From the NCBI GenBank assembly GCA_021850605.1, contig JAJZLQ010000124.1:1-40997 (forward strand): 40,997 nucleotides of DNA, in the 5' to 3' direction. This document shows, in pieces, positions 27,124 to 40,793 of the stretch. Both the position numbers and the translations under genes were made by a program. Origin of the DNA: Actinomycetes bacterium. Its GTDB lineage: Bacteria; Actinomycetota; Acidimicrobiia; Acidimicrobiales; Acidimicrobiaceae. Below the pieces are notes generated by a model. That model was not told the origin of the DNA and did not search any database. It saw only the letters and a program-made list of their open reading frames with translations. Within the stretch, counting starts at the first letter, position 1. Each line of letters starts with the position of its first letter.

Positions 27124-29082
27124 ATGAAGAGGCTGTTCGAGCCGCTTGCGATCGGCCCGGTAACCATAAAGAACAGGATCTTTTCATCGGGACACGACAC
27201 GGTGATGGCCCGAGACGGGTTGGTAACCGATCAGCTGGTTGCATACCACCGTGCACGGGCCGAGGGTGGTGCAGGCCTGATCGTGATGCAGGTGTCCGGG
27301 GTCCATTCGAGTGCGCGATACACCTCGCACGTGTTGATGGCGACTGACGACTCGTGCATTTCCGGCTATGCGAAGGTGGCTGCCGCAGTGCACCCGAGTG
27401 GCTGCAAGCTTTTCGGACAACTCTTTCACCCCGGCCGCGAAGTGATGGAGTCACCCGACGGATCCATGCCCGTGGCCTGGAGCGCATCCGCAGTCCCCAA
27501 CGAGCGCTTCAGAGTGACGCCCCGCGAACTGGACGAGGCGACCATCGCCGAGATCATTGCGGGGTACGCCGGGGCCGCGCTGCGCATGCAGGCAGGTGGC
27601 CTCGACGGGGTGGAGATCGTTGCCAGCCATGGCTACCTCCCCGCCCAGTTCCTCAATTCCTCGGTCAATCAGCGCTCAGACGGGTACGGAGGCGAATTCG
27701 GTAATCGCCTGCGCTTCCTACGGGAGACACTCGAGGCGGTCAAGGGCGCCGTTGGGCCCGGCATGGCGGTGGGCATGCGCATCTCCGGGGACGAGCTCGA
27801 CCCGGCCGGCCTCGTGGAGGACGATGCCCTCGCCGCATGCGGGGAGCTCGACCGGTTGGGGCTGACCGACTATGTGAGCGTTACGGTGGGGACCTCCGCA
27901 AGCCTGTCTGGCTCCGACCATATCGCCCCCCCGATGGACTATCCGGTTGGTTATACGGCCGCCTACGCGGCCAAAGTAAAGCAGGTTGTCAAAGTCCCGG
28001 TCCTGGTGGCCGGGAGAATCAACCAGCCCCAGGACGCAGCTCGGATCATCGAGCAAGGGAGTGCCGATGCCTGTGCGATGACCAGGGCCCTGATCTGTGA
28101 CCCAGAGATGCCCGCCAAGGTGATTGGAGGCCGTGAACAGGAGATACGCGCCTGTATCGCCTGCAATCAGGCGTGTATCGGCCATTTCCACGCCGGATAC
28201 CCGATCTCGTGCATCCAACATCCCGAGACCGGCCGGGAGCTCCTCTACGGCAGAGTTCAAAAGGCGGTGCGAGCTCGTACGGTCGTGGTTGTAGGTGGTG
28301 GGCCGGCAGGTTTGAAGGCAGCGGCGGTGGCCGCGGAGCGAGGCCATGCCGTGACTCTCTTCGAGGCACAAAGCCGCCTCGGGGGTCAGGTAAGGCTGGC
28401 GTCGGCCTTACCTGACAGGGAGGAGTTCGGCGGTGCGATCGACAATCTTTACTCGGAGGCGTCGCGGTCGGGCGTGATCTTCGAGCTTCGCCATTCGGTC
28501 ACCGCGGCCAAAGTCAGGCAGATGGCGCCCGATGCGGTCATCGTCGCGACCGGCGCCCAGCCCAGGGTACCGGTGCTGGAGACGGTGGGAATGCCGGCGG
28601 TGAGCAATGCCTGGGCGGTGATCTCGGCGCCCGGAAGGTTGAAGCCACGAGGGCGGACCGTGGTCGCCGATTGGCGGGCGGACTGGGTCGGCATCGGTAC
28701 CGCCCGTATGTTGGCCGCCAACGGGCATTCGGTGGTTTTGGCTGTGAGTGGCTACGCGCCAGGGGAGTCCCTGCAGCAGTACGTGCGCGATTCGATGGTG
28801 GGGTCCCTTTATCGCCAGCACATCGAGATCATGCCACTGGTGCGGATCGTCGGCGTTGACGAGGACAGCGTCTACCTGCAGCATGTCCTGACCGGGGAGC
28901 CGGTGATCATCGAGGAGGCGTACAATCTCGTCCTCGCCCAAGGGAGCCTTCCCGTGGACGACCTTCTTCGTGAGCTCACCGCGGACGGGAGCCTGGTGGT
29001 GACGGGAGTAGGGGACTGCCTCGCGCCGCGCACCGTGGAGGAGGCGGTGCTCGAGGGCCTGAAGGCGGCCTGGACGATCTGA
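27124..29082 (+). CDS. OYE/2,4-dienoyl-CoA-reductase-type NADH:flavin oxidoreductase
   Basis: LFEPLAIGPVTIKNRIFSSGHDT, GYLPAQFLNSSVNQRSDGYGGEFGNRLRFLRE, CIACNQACIG...CIQHP Fe-S cysteines, VVVVGGGPAGLKAAAVAAERGHAVTLFE. Confidence 0.9.
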   Translation: MKRLFEPLAIGPVTIKNRIFSSGHDTVMARDGLVTDQLVAYHRARAEGGAGLIVMQVSGVHSSARYTSHVLMATDDSCISGYAKVAAAVHPSGCKLFGQLFHPGREVMESPDGSMPVAWSASAVPNERFRVTPRELDEATIAEIIAGYAGAALRMQAGGLDGVEIVASHGYLPAQFLNSSVNQRSDGYGGEFGNRLRFLRETLEAVKGAVGPGMAVGMRISGDELDPAGLVEDDALAACGELDRLGLTDYVSVTVGTSASLSGSDHIAPPMDYPVGYTAAYAAKVKQVVKVPVLVAGRINQPQDAARIIEQGSADACAMTRALICDPEMPAKVIGGREQEIRACIACNQACIGHFHAGYPISCIQHPETGRELLYGRVQKAVRARTVVVVGGGPAGLKAAAVAAERGHAVTLFEAQSRLGGQVRLASALPDREEFGGAIDNLYSEASRSGVIFELRHSVTAAKVRQMAPDAVIVATGAQPRVPVLETVGMPAVSNAWAVISAPGRLKPRGRTVVADWRADWVGIGTARMLAANGHSVVLAVSGYAPGESLQQYVRDSMVGSLYRQHIEIMPLVRIVGVDEDSVYLQHVLTGEPVIIEEAYNLVLAQGSLPVDDLLRELTADGSLVVTGVGDCLAPRTVEEAVLEGLKAAWTI

Positions 29083-29207
29083 GGCTGCGGGCCTCTTCGA
29101 ACGAAACGCATTCCGCCCCAATAGCCTTGTAAGCAAAGCATTCAATTGCCGCCGGTCGTGTACCAATGCGGTTCGCGCTCCGGCGTCTTCACGGATAGGA
29201 GCGATAT

Positions 29208-30188
29208 ATGGAGATGCGCAGACTTGGCCATGATGGTCCCGAGGTGTCGGCAATCGGCCTCGGCTGCATGGGGATGAGCGAGTTCTACGGCCCGTATCAG
29301 GAGGCGGACGGCATCGCCCTCATCAACCAGGCGCTCGACCGGGGAGTGAACTTCCTCGACACCGCCGACATGTATGGACCTTTCAAGAACGAGGTGCTGG
29401 TCGGGAAAGCGATCTCGTCACGGCGCTCGGAGGTCTTCCTGGCCACCAAGTTCGGCAATGTACGCGGCGAGAATCGTGAGTTCCTGGGTATCAATGGCTC
29501 GCCGGAGTACGTGCGCAACGCGTGCGAGGCTTCGCTCAAGCGGCTTGGCATTGAGACGATCGATCTCTACTACCAGCACCGTGTGGACACCCGCGTGCCC
29601 ATCGAGGAGACCGTTGGGGCAATGGCGGAGCTGGTCCGAGAGGGCAAGGTCCGTTATCTCGGGCTATCCGAGGCCTCGGCGGCCACCATACGGCGTGCTC
29701 ACGCCGTGCACCCGATAACCGCGCTCCAGACCGAGTACTCGCTGTGGACTCGAGACCCGGAGGACGGCGTCCTCGAGACGACTCGGGAGCTCGGCATCGG
29801 TTTCGTCGCCTACTCGCCGCTCGGGCGCGGCTTTCTGACCGGGGCGATCCGCACCATCGACGACCTGGACCCGACCGACACGCGTCGCAACCATCCTCGC
29901 TTCAAGGAAGGAAACTTCGAAGGTAACCTTCGTCTGGTCGACGCGGTACACCAAGTGGCGGCGGAGAAGGGCGCGACCCCCGCCCAGCTCGCCTTGGCCT
30001 GGATACTCTCACGCGGCGACGACGTGGTGCCCATCCCTGGGACCCGCAAGCTGGCGCGACTGGAGGAGAACCTCGGGGCGCTCTCGGTCAAGCTTGGCGC
30101 TGAGGACCTGGCGAGGATCGAGGCGGCGTTTCCCAAGGGTGCCACCGCCGGAGATCGCTACCCCGATATGTCCACCGTCAACCGCTAG
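29208..30188 (+). CDS. Aldo/keto reductase
   Basis: [72 protein letters not shown]. Confidence 0.94.
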   Translation: MEMRRLGHDGPEVSAIGLGCMGMSEFYGPYQEADGIALINQALDRGVNFLDTADMYGPFKNEVLVGKAISSRRSEVFLATKFGNVRGENREFLGINGSPEYVRNACEASLKRLGIETIDLYYQHRVDTRVPIEETVGAMAELVREGKVRYLGLSEASAATIRRAHAVHPITALQTEYSLWTRDPEDGVLETTRELGIGFVAYSPLGRGFLTGAIRTIDDLDPTDTRRNHPRFKEGNFEGNLRLVDAVHQVAAEKGATPAQLALAWILSRGDDVVPIPGTRKLARLEENLGALSVKLGAEDLARIEAAFPKGATAGDRYPDMSTVNR

Positions 30189-30272
30189 CCCCCGGCTTGG
30201 CCAGGCCTTGGGGGCGGGCAGCCTTTGCTCGACGACATCGACCGCCCCCAAGGCACACGCGCGGCGCGCTTT

Positions 30273-30299
30273 CCGGGGCTCCGTCTCAAGGAGCCCCGG
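30273..30299 (+). terminator. Hairpin downstream of the aldo/keto reductase
   Basis: CCGGGGCTCC-gtctcaa-GGAGCCCCGG, perfect 10-bp stem. Confidence 0.6.
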
Positions 30300-30367
30300 C
30301 GCCATGTCGATAGTGCCTGCAACGTGCCGTTTAGTGCGGCCCAGACCATAAAGGGAGAGCCGCCGGG

Positions 30368-31621
30368 ATGAGCTCCGAGGCACTGCTGGCACGGCAACCT
30401 ATTTTTGACCAGCGCCTCGAAGTCGTGGGATATGAACTGCTCTTTCGTGGCGCGCTCCATGGTCTTGAACCACATGCCGCTCAAGATGGCGATCTCATGA
30501 CAGCCCAGCTCATGGTGGACGCCTTCATCCTGGGAATCGACCGCCTGGCCGGCCGTAAGAAGCTTTTCATCAACGCGGATCGCCGCATTCTCACCGGTGC
30601 GGTACCCATTGTCTTTCCCCCGGAGAAGACGGTTGTGGAAGTCCTGCGCCCTCTGGGCCTTGACGACGAGGCCCGTGCCGGGGTGCAGGCCCTGGCCGAG
30701 GCGGGCTACGCCATTGCCCTCGACGGCTTCAGCTGGTTCGAGGGCGCAGAGGAGCTCCTGAAGCTGGCCGTCTACGTCAAGATCGATGTCCGTGCCCACG
30801 GGCTCGAGGAGATCGAGGACGTCCTGGGGCGCGTGCGCGCCGTCGGAGTCAAGTCGGTGGCCCTGAAGGTGGAGACCTGGGACGAGCTGGAGAGGTTCAC
30901 CGAGCTGGGCTTCGACCTATTCCAGGGGTATGTTCTTTCCCGGCCGCAGATTATTTCCGAGAAGACGCTCGTGCCCTCGCAAGTGACCAACTTGCGCCTT
31001 GCCGCCGAGCTGGCCGATAGCGACGGCTCCTTCGAGAACGTCGTCGAACTGGTGCGAATCGATCCCGCGCTCGGCCTCAGGGTACTGCAGGCAGCCAGCG
31101 AAGGACCGGAAAGGGGGCTGCGCCGCAATGTCCGAACCCTTAACGACGCGCTGGTGATGTTGGGGTGGCGCAGGCTGCAGAGCTGGGTGAGCCTAATGCT
31201 CCTCGTCGAGCCGAGAACAATGTCGTCGGAGCAGGTTTCCACCGCCCTGATACGGGCGCGCCTGTGCGAGCTGCTTGCCTTGCAGCTGGATCCGGCGATG
31301 GCGAATGCCGCCTACCTGACCGGCCTTTTGGCGAGCATGGATCTTCTCTTGGGCGTGCCGGTGGAGAGCGTGATAACCAACCTGGACCTGGCCCCGGAGA
31401 TCACCACCGCGGTGGTGGGCCTGGAGGGCAAGTTGGGCCAAGTGCTAGCCGAGGCGGAGTTCCTGCAGCTGGGCATCGGCGACTTGGGCGATGGAGGCGA
31501 TTTCGATTCGCCCGCGGTCCAAGCCGCCTACCTGGATGCCGTCCATTGGGGTGACGAGATGACCCGCGCACTTCTGAGCACCGGGGACCAGCAGGAGCGG
31601 CAGCCCCCGGGCCCCTTTTAG
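30368..31621 (+). CDS. EAL-HDOD (YuxH-like) signalling protein with degenerate EAL
   Basis: LLARQPIFDQRLEVVGYELLFRG, YVLSRPQIISEKTLVPSQVTNLRLAAEL, HDOD region VRIDPALGLRVLQAAS...LNDALVMLGWRRLQSWVSLMLL. Confidence 0.88.
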   Translation: MSSEALLARQPIFDQRLEVVGYELLFRGALHGLEPHAAQDGDLMTAQLMVDAFILGIDRLAGRKKLFINADRRILTGAVPIVFPPEKTVVEVLRPLGLDDEARAGVQALAEAGYAIALDGFSWFEGAEELLKLAVYVKIDVRAHGLEEIEDVLGRVRAVGVKSVALKVETWDELERFTELGFDLFQGYVLSRPQIISEKTLVPSQVTNLRLAAELADSDGSFENVVELVRIDPALGLRVLQAASEGPERGLRRNVRTLNDALVMLGWRRLQSWVSLMLLVEPRTMSSEQVSTALIRARLCELLALQLDPAMANAAYLTGLLASMDLLLGVPVESVITNLDLAPEITTAVVGLEGKLGQVLAEAEFLQLGIGDLGDGGDFDSPAVQAAYLDAVHWGDEMTRALLSTGDQQERQPPGPF

Positions 31622-31700
31622 GGCGCATCGCCTCCTGCTGCCCGTGTTGTGGCCGAGCCACCACCCGGCTGGTCAGTTGTGGGAAGCTTGGGCGGGATTG

Positions 31701-31736
31701 GCCGGAAGGGCGGAGTTGTACCCTTGCCCTTCCGGC
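31701..31736. terminator. Hairpin between convergent EAL-HDOD and APC genes
   Basis: GCCGGAAGGGC / GCCCTTCCGGC, 11-bp perfect arms. Confidence 0.65.
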
Positions 31737-31748
31737 TTCCTCGAGGGG

Positions 31749-33239
31749 CTATTCGTCCGCGACGATGGAACCGACGCGATCCGCTAGGCCTGGATCCCTG
31801 CGCACCAGGGAGATCGAGTAGAGAACCGCGACGACCAGGATTACCAGCGCAATGTAGGGGTACCAGCTATACGGTGCCGGCTGGCCCGGCTTGGCGAGGT
31901 AGTAGATCGGGACCACGATGGCGATAGCGCCGAGTATGGGCAGGACGCCGTGGCGGATGCCGGAGAACTCGTCCGGCCTGTACTTCCGGTAATAGAAGGG
32001 CAGGGCGAGGTTCGCAAAAAGGTAGACCAACAGGACCAGGATGGTACCCATGGTCGAAGACTCGGCGAAGAAGTTGACCGGGTCCATCGTCTTGCCGCCA
32101 AGGATATTTGAGATGGCCCAGCCGAGGATGATGACCAGCGAAATGCCGACGAAGAGCAGAATCGCGTTCATCGGCGTCTTGCGCTTGGCGTGCACCTCCC
32201 CGATCCAGGCCGGGAGCAGGCCCTCGCGACCGGCATTGAACACCAGGCGGGCCTGGGAGTTGGTCCCCGCGATCAGGGCTCCCAGCGTTGAGGTCATGCC
32301 GGCGAGGTACGCGAAGAACGCGGCCGCGCCCAGCACCCCTTGCGCCACGGTGATGAAGGGAATGGCCGCGTTGCCGAGCTTGGTGACGTTGTCGTTGAAG
32401 CCGCTCACAGTTGCATAGGCGAAGACGATGTAGGAGACCACCATGATGGCGATCGAGGCGAAGACCGCCTTGGGCACGTTGCGCCGCGGGTTGTCGGTCT
32501 CCTCGGCCAGCGCCGCCGAATTCTCCCAGCCGATGAAGAGGTAGATGGCGAGGGGGAAGCCCTGGGCGAGGCCGGTGAAGCCGTTCTTGATGTTGCCGGG
32601 GTTGAAGGGTGCCAGCGAGAGATGGCCGCCATTCTTTATCAGGGAGGCCACTGAGACTATCACCAGGACCAGCATCTCGAAGGCGAAGAAGAAGCCCGCG
32701 ATCTTGGTGGAAAGCGCTACGCCCCTGATCATCATTGCCACGGCGGCCAGGGCGAATATGGCGGTGAAGATGCCCCAGGGAATGTTCACGTTCAGATAGT
32801 GCTGCAGGGTGATCGCGAAGAAGCCTCCGGAGATGACGATGACGGAGGCCATGGCGATCATGTATCCGGCTCCGGCGATAAGTGCGGTTGACACCGCGCT
32901 TGTCGGGCCGAACGACTTGCCGATGAAGGTGATGAAGCCGCCTGTCGAAGGCTGGGCGCGCGAGAACTCGGCCAGGGTGTTGCCAAGGAAGGCGATGGCG
33001 ATACCGGCGGCAAGGATGGTCAGGGGCGAGGCGATACCTGCCGTGATGGCCAGGAAACCAAAGCCGAAGTAAAAGCTCATGGCCGGGCCGATGTTCGCCA
33101 TCGTTGCCGCGGCGATATCGGTGATACTCAGGATGCCGCGGTGCAGGCGATGGTCCGGGCCGTGCAACGGCGCATGTGGCGCCTTCGATTCCGCGAGCGG
33201 CAGCTCAGGATCCGATGGTGGTGAGAAGTCGGGTGACAA
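31749..33239 (-). CDS. APC family amino acid permease
   Basis: About 12 hydrophobic segments; GFITFIGKSFGPTSAVSTALIAGAGYMIAMASV, GWENSAALAEETDNPRRNVPKAVFASI. Confidence 0.92.
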   Translation of the reverse strand: MSPDFSPPSDPELPLAESKAPHAPLHGPDHRLHRGILSITDIAAATMANIGPAMSFYFGFGFLAITAGIASPLTILAAGIAIAFLGNTLAEFSRAQPSTGGFITFIGKSFGPTSAVSTALIAGAGYMIAMASVIVISGGFFAITLQHYLNVNIPWGIFTAIFALAAVAMMIRGVALSTKIAGFFFAFEMLVLVIVSVASLIKNGGHLSLAPFNPGNIKNGFTGLAQGFPLAIYLFIGWENSAALAEETDNPRRNVPKAVFASIAIMVVSYIVFAYATVSGFNDNVTKLGNAAIPFITVAQGVLGAAAFFAYLAGMTSTLGALIAGTNSQARLVFNAGREGLLPAWIGEVHAKRKTPMNAILLFVGISLVIILGWAISNILGGKTMDPVNFFAESSTMGTILVLLVYLFANLALPFYYRKYRPDEFSGIRHGVLPILGAIAIVVPIYYLAKPGQPAPYSWYPYIALVILVVAVLYSISLVRRDPGLADRVGSIVADE

Positions 33240-33405
33240 CTAGGTCCTTTCATGGAAAGATGTCCGCAAAATGCTCCAGTGCGGGTGGAGCATGATTGAC
33301 GAATCTACTTCTTTGTTACCCAAAGGTGCCAGGGAGGAAACGGATTCCGAAGCGGACATTCGGTTCCGAAGGATAAGTGAAGGTGTTGCTTTTGTGGACA
33401 TTAAC

Positions 33406-33448
33406 AACGAAACGGCTCCCGGTCACAAGGGCCAGGAGCCGTTTCGTT
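33406..33448 (-). terminator. Terminator of aconitase gene
   Basis: Perfect 14-bp arms AACGAAACGGCTCC / GGAGCCGTTTCGTT; T-rich on the minus-strand 3' side. Confidence 0.7.
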
Positions 33449-33467
33449 TGACAACTGTTGTCAGAGG

Positions 33468-36167
<2,700 letters not shown>

Positions 36168-36226
36168 TCGTAGCCAAGGGCCCCGAAAGCGTGCTAATCG
36201 CGTGTGGCGCGGCCCTGCATGGCCGA

Positions 36227-39226
36227 TCAGGAGATTTCAGGTACGAAACCTTGCCGGAGAGTGTTCTCCGAGACGACCACCGGGTTGACGAACTGGCCCA
36301 GGTATTCCGGGGATCCCGCCTTGGAGCCCACTCCCGAGTGATGGTGGCCCCCGAAAGGCTGGCGGCCCGGGATCGCTCCGGTGATTGGCCGGTTTATGTA
36401 GATGTTTCCTGCATCCAGCCGGTGCGAGGCCATGGCAATGGAGGCGGGCGAGCGGCTGAAGATGCCGGCCGTCAGGCCGTAGACGCTCGAGTTCGCCAGC
36501 TCAATCGCATGCTCCAAGTCATTGGCGAGCTGTACGCACAGAACCGGGCCGAAGATCTCGTCCTGTAGCACCGGCGATCCCGGCAGCGCATCGACGACCA
36601 GAGCTGGCGCTGCGAAATAGCCGGTTTCGGGAAGCTCCTGACCCGACCTGATGACGCGGCCCTGCATTCGTGCACCTGCCACATAACGCTCGACCCGCTC
36701 GAGCGCGTCACCGTCGATCAGCGGGCCCATCTGGACATCGGGCCGCCGCGGGTCGCCGATAATGATCGCCTGCATGGCTCCCTCCAGGCGCTCCAACAAC
36801 TCCTCCTCCTGACCCCGCAGGACGATGAGCCGTGAGGCGGCCGAGCACTTCTGGCCGGCAAAGCCGAAAGCGGAGTGGATCGCACCTGGAATGGCCTGGT
36901 CGAGGTCCGCATCCGCATCGACGACTATGGCGTTCTTGCCGCCCATCTCCGCGATGACCCTCTTGATGTCGCGTTGGCCCGGTGCGACCCGCGCTGCTGC
37001 GGCGATGATCGAGGTTCCCACGGCAAAGGAGCCCGTGAAGGCGATCACCGAGATTTCCGGGTGAGCGACCAGGTGGGGACCGATCTCTTCACCAATGCCC
37101 GGTGCCAGGTTGAGCACGCCATCCGGGAGCCCGGCTTCCTCGAACGCGCGCAGGATGGCAAGAGCGCAGGCCGGGGTCTGCTCGGCGGGTTTCAATACCA
37201 CGGTGTTGCCGGTGGCGATTGCGGCCGACGCCATACCCATGGGGATGGCCATCGGGAAGTTCCAAGGCGAGATGACTGCGGCGATACCTTTGGGCCGATG
37301 CATCAGCCGGTTCATCTCACCGAGCGGCGAGTCGAGTTCCCGGCTCTCGAAGAGGCGGACCGCCGCCCTGGAGTAGAGCTCGAGGTAGTCGATCGCCTCG
37401 GTTATGTCCCCTTCGGCCTCGCGCCAGGGCTTGCCGGCCTCGAGTACCTCGAGCGCGGCGAGTTCCTCGCGATGGGAGGATATCCAGTCCGCGGCGCGGA
37501 GCAGGATTGCCGCCCGCTGCCGCGCAGGCGTGGTTGCCCAGGTCCCGGAGGCCTCGCGCGCGCAGCGCACTGCCTCGTCGATCTCATCGACTCCCGCGGA
37601 GGCGGAGCGGGCGACCACCAGGGCGGGGTTGGCCGGGTTGGTCGAGATGATCTCGCCCTCGGTCTCAATCCGCTTACCACCTGCTATTACGGGGATCCGC
37701 CGCCGCGAGAACTCCGAGCCGAACAGGCTTCCGATGCCTTCTGCTTCCAGATGGGATATGGCGGTCTGCATGCGAACGCGCTCCGACATCCGGTGATCCT
37801 CGAGGGCGGGGTGATGACTAAAGGGCGTTTCCAGGCGATCCACCGCCGCGGCGCGCTTGGTGGGCCGGCCCGCCTTTGGCTCGGCCAGGAGCCGGTTGAG
37901 TGAGTGACGCTTCTCGACAAAGCCGCTGCGCAGGAAGCTCTCGTTGGAGGTGTTCTCGATCAGCCTTCTCACCAGGTACGACATCCCCGGTATCAGCTCC
38001 CCTGTGGGCAAGTACAGCCTGACCCGGGGAACCTGGGTACGCACCGCTCGTGCCAGCGAGTCCGCCATTCCGAAGAGCATCTCGATTTCATAGGCGTCCG
38101 GAGGGAGCCCGTTTGCGCGGGCGGCTGCCACCGCATAGGCGATGGAGCGAAGGTTGTGGGTGCCAAAGGCCGGTCTGATCCGGTCGGAAGCCGCCAGGGC
38201 GGTGTCGATGCAGCGTTCGTAGGAGTAGTCGGTCTCCTCCTTCCGCTGCCACACCGGCGCCGCCCATCCTTCGATGGAGGCGCGCACGATCTCTGAGTCG
38301 AAATAGGCGCCTTTGACCAGCCTCACCCAAAGTGGGGTCCAACCTTGGGCGACACGGCGTCCCGAGAGTTCGATCACCCTCTCCAGGTCGGCGGTGGCAC
38401 TCGTGAGGTAGGCCTGCACCACGGCGCCCAGGTGCAGCCTCGCGTAGGCCCGGTCCAACGCGACCGCTTCCAGCAGTTCGAAGGTGGGCTCCCTCGCCTC
38501 GTGATCCTCCATGTCCAAGAAGCAGAGCAGTCCGGGGTCGAGCGACGCGGCAAGGATCGGGCGCAGCCGTTCGATTACCTCGGAGACCCCGATCTCTTGG
38601 CTCAGCGCCGCGAAGTGGGGGCTTAATGCGGTGGGCTTGATCGAGATGGAGGCGGCGGGGATCGGACCGAGATGGTCGCGCGCTGGCGGGCCGGCAAGCC
38701 GAGGGGCGGCCAAGGAGAGTGCCGAGGCAAGCTCGAGGAGTCGTTGCTGGTAGCGCTCCGCCTCAGCCTGCCCCAGGGTCTTTTCCCCGAGGAGATCGAC
38801 CGTGGTCGAGATGCCTTGGGCGGCATAGGCGGCCGCACGCTCGGTTATCTCCGATGTTGTCGAGCCGGCGATGAAGAGCTTGGCGACGCTTTCGATACCC
38901 GAACGGATCGCCGCGACAGCGGCTGCCTCCCCGAGCGGCGCCTCGCCCGCGATGCGCAGCCCGCGCGCGACGAGGCCGCTTTCACCCTCGGCGAGGTACT
39001 GCCGGGCGTGGATGTATATGTCGCGAGGCCCGTGCAAGCGGGGGAAGACGTCCACCAGCCGGAAAAGCCGGGTGCGGAAGTCCGGATCATGCATTGCCCG
39101 CCGCATGATCAGCCTTTGAAAGGCAGGCAGCTGGGCCAGTGAGACGCGCTCTACACCGGCATCCAGAATGGCTTTGGCCACCTGCTTGACTTCGGCCTGC
39201 CCGGGCCTCGATAGCTGTGCTGCCAT
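36227..39226 (-). CDS. putA: Bifunctional proline dehydrogenase / L-glutamate gamma-semialdehyde dehydrogenase
   Basis: [95 protein letters not shown]. Confidence 0.95.
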   Translation of the reverse strand: MAAQLSRPGQAEVKQVAKAILDAGVERVSLAQLPAFQRLIMRRAMHDPDFRTRLFRLVDVFPRLHGPRDIYIHARQYLAEGESGLVARGLRIAGEAPLGEAAAVAAIRSGIESVAKLFIAGSTTSEITERAAAYAAQGISTTVDLLGEKTLGQAEAERYQQRLLELASALSLAAPRLAGPPARDHLGPIPAASISIKPTALSPHFAALSQEIGVSEVIERLRPILAASLDPGLLCFLDMEDHEAREPTFELLEAVALDRAYARLHLGAVVQAYLTSATADLERVIELSGRRVAQGWTPLWVRLVKGAYFDSEIVRASIEGWAAPVWQRKEETDYSYERCIDTALAASDRIRPAFGTHNLRSIAYAVAAARANGLPPDAYEIEMLFGMADSLARAVRTQVPRVRLYLPTGELIPGMSYLVRRLIENTSNESFLRSGFVEKRHSLNRLLAEPKAGRPTKRAAAVDRLETPFSHHPALEDHRMSERVRMQTAISHLEAEGIGSLFGSEFSRRRIPVIAGGKRIETEGEIISTNPANPALVVARSASAGVDEIDEAVRCAREASGTWATTPARQRAAILLRAADWISSHREELAALEVLEAGKPWREAEGDITEAIDYLELYSRAAVRLFESRELDSPLGEMNRLMHRPKGIAAVISPWNFPMAIPMGMASAAIATGNTVVLKPAEQTPACALAILRAFEEAGLPDGVLNLAPGIGEEIGPHLVAHPEISVIAFTGSFAVGTSIIAAAARVAPGQRDIKRVIAEMGGKNAIVVDADADLDQAIPGAIHSAFGFAGQKCSAASRLIVLRGQEEELLERLEGAMQAIIIGDPRRPDVQMGPLIDGDALERVERYVAGARMQGRVIRSGQELPETGYFAAPALVVDALPGSPVLQDEIFGPVLCVQLANDLEHAIELANSSVYGLTAGIFSRSPASIAMASHRLDAGNIYINRPITGAIPGRQPFGGHHHSGVGSKAGSPEYLGQFVNPVVVSENTLRQGFVPEIS

Positions 39227-39437
39227 AGCAGCCTCCTTCTTCCGCCCGGCGAGGCGCGGGCGGAGGCGCCCTTTGTGGCCAACCTTAGCAACGAGGTGGA
39301 GACGGGGCCATCACAATTCTGGCGGGCAAACGCACCCCTGCTTGGAACAAGTTGGTGCGCGCAATTGGATAAACTTCGGAAAGTCGCAGGGATGGACCTC
39401 GGGCGCGCGGCCACAATGGTCAGGAGGTGCCGCATCC

Positions 39438-40040
39438 ATGTCAAGCAAACTGGTTGCCGAGAGCCAGGCCGGATCACCCGTCCAGGCGGCCGGGTTTTCC
39501 ATTGTTCCAATACCGGGCCTGATCATCGCCGCCGCCTACGTTGCGGCACTGGTGGTTGCGCTAGTGAGCAACACGCTCTGGGCAGTGGACTTCTTCCACG
39601 TCGTCTCGGGTGCCCTCTGGACGGGTGTCGACCTCTTCGTCGGCTTCGTAATCGGTCCCATCCTGGGCAAATTATCGATCCCGGCCCGGGTTGAATTCTC
39701 GAAGCGCTTCATGCCCAAGATGGTGGTCATAATGCCGGCTCTGGTAGTGGCGACGCTGGCGGCGGGTTTCCAGCTTGCGCTTCAGCAGGGGTACCTGGTC
39801 GCCTCCTTCCCGGACCATGGCTGGATTGTCGCCTCCTTCGTCGTGGTCGGTGTGCTGGCGGTGGTGGCGATCGGGATTCTGGAGCCGGCCAACCTGGCGG
39901 TGCTCTTCGAGCTTCGCAAGCCACAGCCGAACGGCGAGCTCGTCGCCGTGCTGATGAAGCGGTTCATCTACACCGCCGGCGTGACTGGCGCAATGCAGAT
40001 CGCGACCCTGGTGATCATGACAAAGCTGGCGACGGTATGA
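39438..40040 (+). CDS. Polytopic membrane protein, DUF2269-like
   Basis: About 5 TM segments; DFFHVVSGALWTGVDLFVGFVIGPILGKL; stop overlaps the next start (ATGA). Confidence 0.65.
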   Translation: MSSKLVAESQAGSPVQAAGFSIVPIPGLIIAAAYVAALVVALVSNTLWAVDFFHVVSGALWTGVDLFVGFVIGPILGKLSIPARVEFSKRFMPKMVVIMPALVVATLAAGFQLALQQGYLVASFPDHGWIVASFVVVGVLAVVAIGILEPANLAVLFELRKPQPNGELVAVLMKRFIYTAGVTGAMQIATLVIMTKLATV

Positions 40041-40462
40041 GCACTGCACCTCAGCCCTCGGCCTTCTCGCCGTATACGGCAAAGCGCCCTCCTGTCGGGA
40101 TTCTCTGCCAGGTCGCGCTGGGCGCCATCGTGCTCTCAGCCATCGTGCTGGCCGCCCAGATCCCACGGCTGAGTGAACTGACGGTTCCCATAGCGCTGGC
40201 CGGAGTCGCTTGGGTGCTTTTCATGGCTGCCGCGGCAATGCTTGTGCGAGTGGGGCCGTTCGCCTGGGGTGTCTTCCGGATGGTGGCGGTCCGGCAACTC
40301 CTGGTGGAGCTGGTGATCTCCGGAATGCTGGAGTTCGTATTCATCTATGACCACACGCCCGGCAACGCCCTGGCCATCTTTACGGCTCTGGTAGTGGTCT
40401 TCTGCCTGGATATCGCGCTGCTGATCGCCTTCTCGGTGGCGCGCTACCAGGAGCCGGTGTAG
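40037..40462 (+). CDS. Small polytopic membrane protein of unknown function
   Basis: 141 aa, about 4 TM segments, translationally coupled to the preceding gene. Confidence 0.65.
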   Translation: MSTAPQPSAFSPYTAKRPPVGILCQVALGAIVLSAIVLAAQIPRLSELTVPIALAGVAWVLFMAAAAMLVRVGPFAWGVFRMVAVRQLLVELVISGMLEFVFIYDHTPGNALAIFTALVVVFCLDIALLIAFSVARYQEPV

Positions 40463-40493
40463 GGGTTGGCAACCGTCGAAGCTCCTACGGTTG

Positions 40494-40793
40494 TCAAGCC
40501 ACCAGATGTTCTTTGAGCCGGGACCGGTAAGTGGCAACGGATTCCTTCTTGTGATCGAGCCCTCTCTCAATCCCCGAGATCTTGGCCGGCCAGATACCAA
40601 GGTCGTCCGAGACGGTCCGCAGGAAGACCTGCGCTGCTGTTCTGGTTGGGCGAAGCCGGGCCCCCGACTTCCTCTCCTGGCTCAGGTCCTGGTAGCAGAG
40701 CGACAAGGTCTTGAGGGCCAGTCCGAGCGCCTCGTGGGGATCAGGCGCGCTTCCCCGGGGCGGAACTTCGCACACGGGACAGGCGATCGGCAA
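40494..40793 (-). CDS. Small protein with XRE-like HTH motif
   Basis: FLRTVSDDLGIWPAKISGIERGLDHKKESVATYRSRLKEHL resembles helix-turn-helix...ISxIERG; N-terminal part includes a CxxC-type start region (ACPVCEVPP). Confidence 0.4.
   Translation of the reverse strand: MPIACPVCEVPPRGSAPDPHEALGLALKTLSLCYQDLSQERKSGARLRPTRTAAQVFLRTVSDDLGIWPAKISGIERGLDHKKESVATYRSRLKEHLVA

Noticed and set aside
36875-37903. 342-aa plus-strand ORF opposite putA
   Set aside because: Antisense to clear PutA catalytic motifs; composition is that of a reverse-complement shadow frame.
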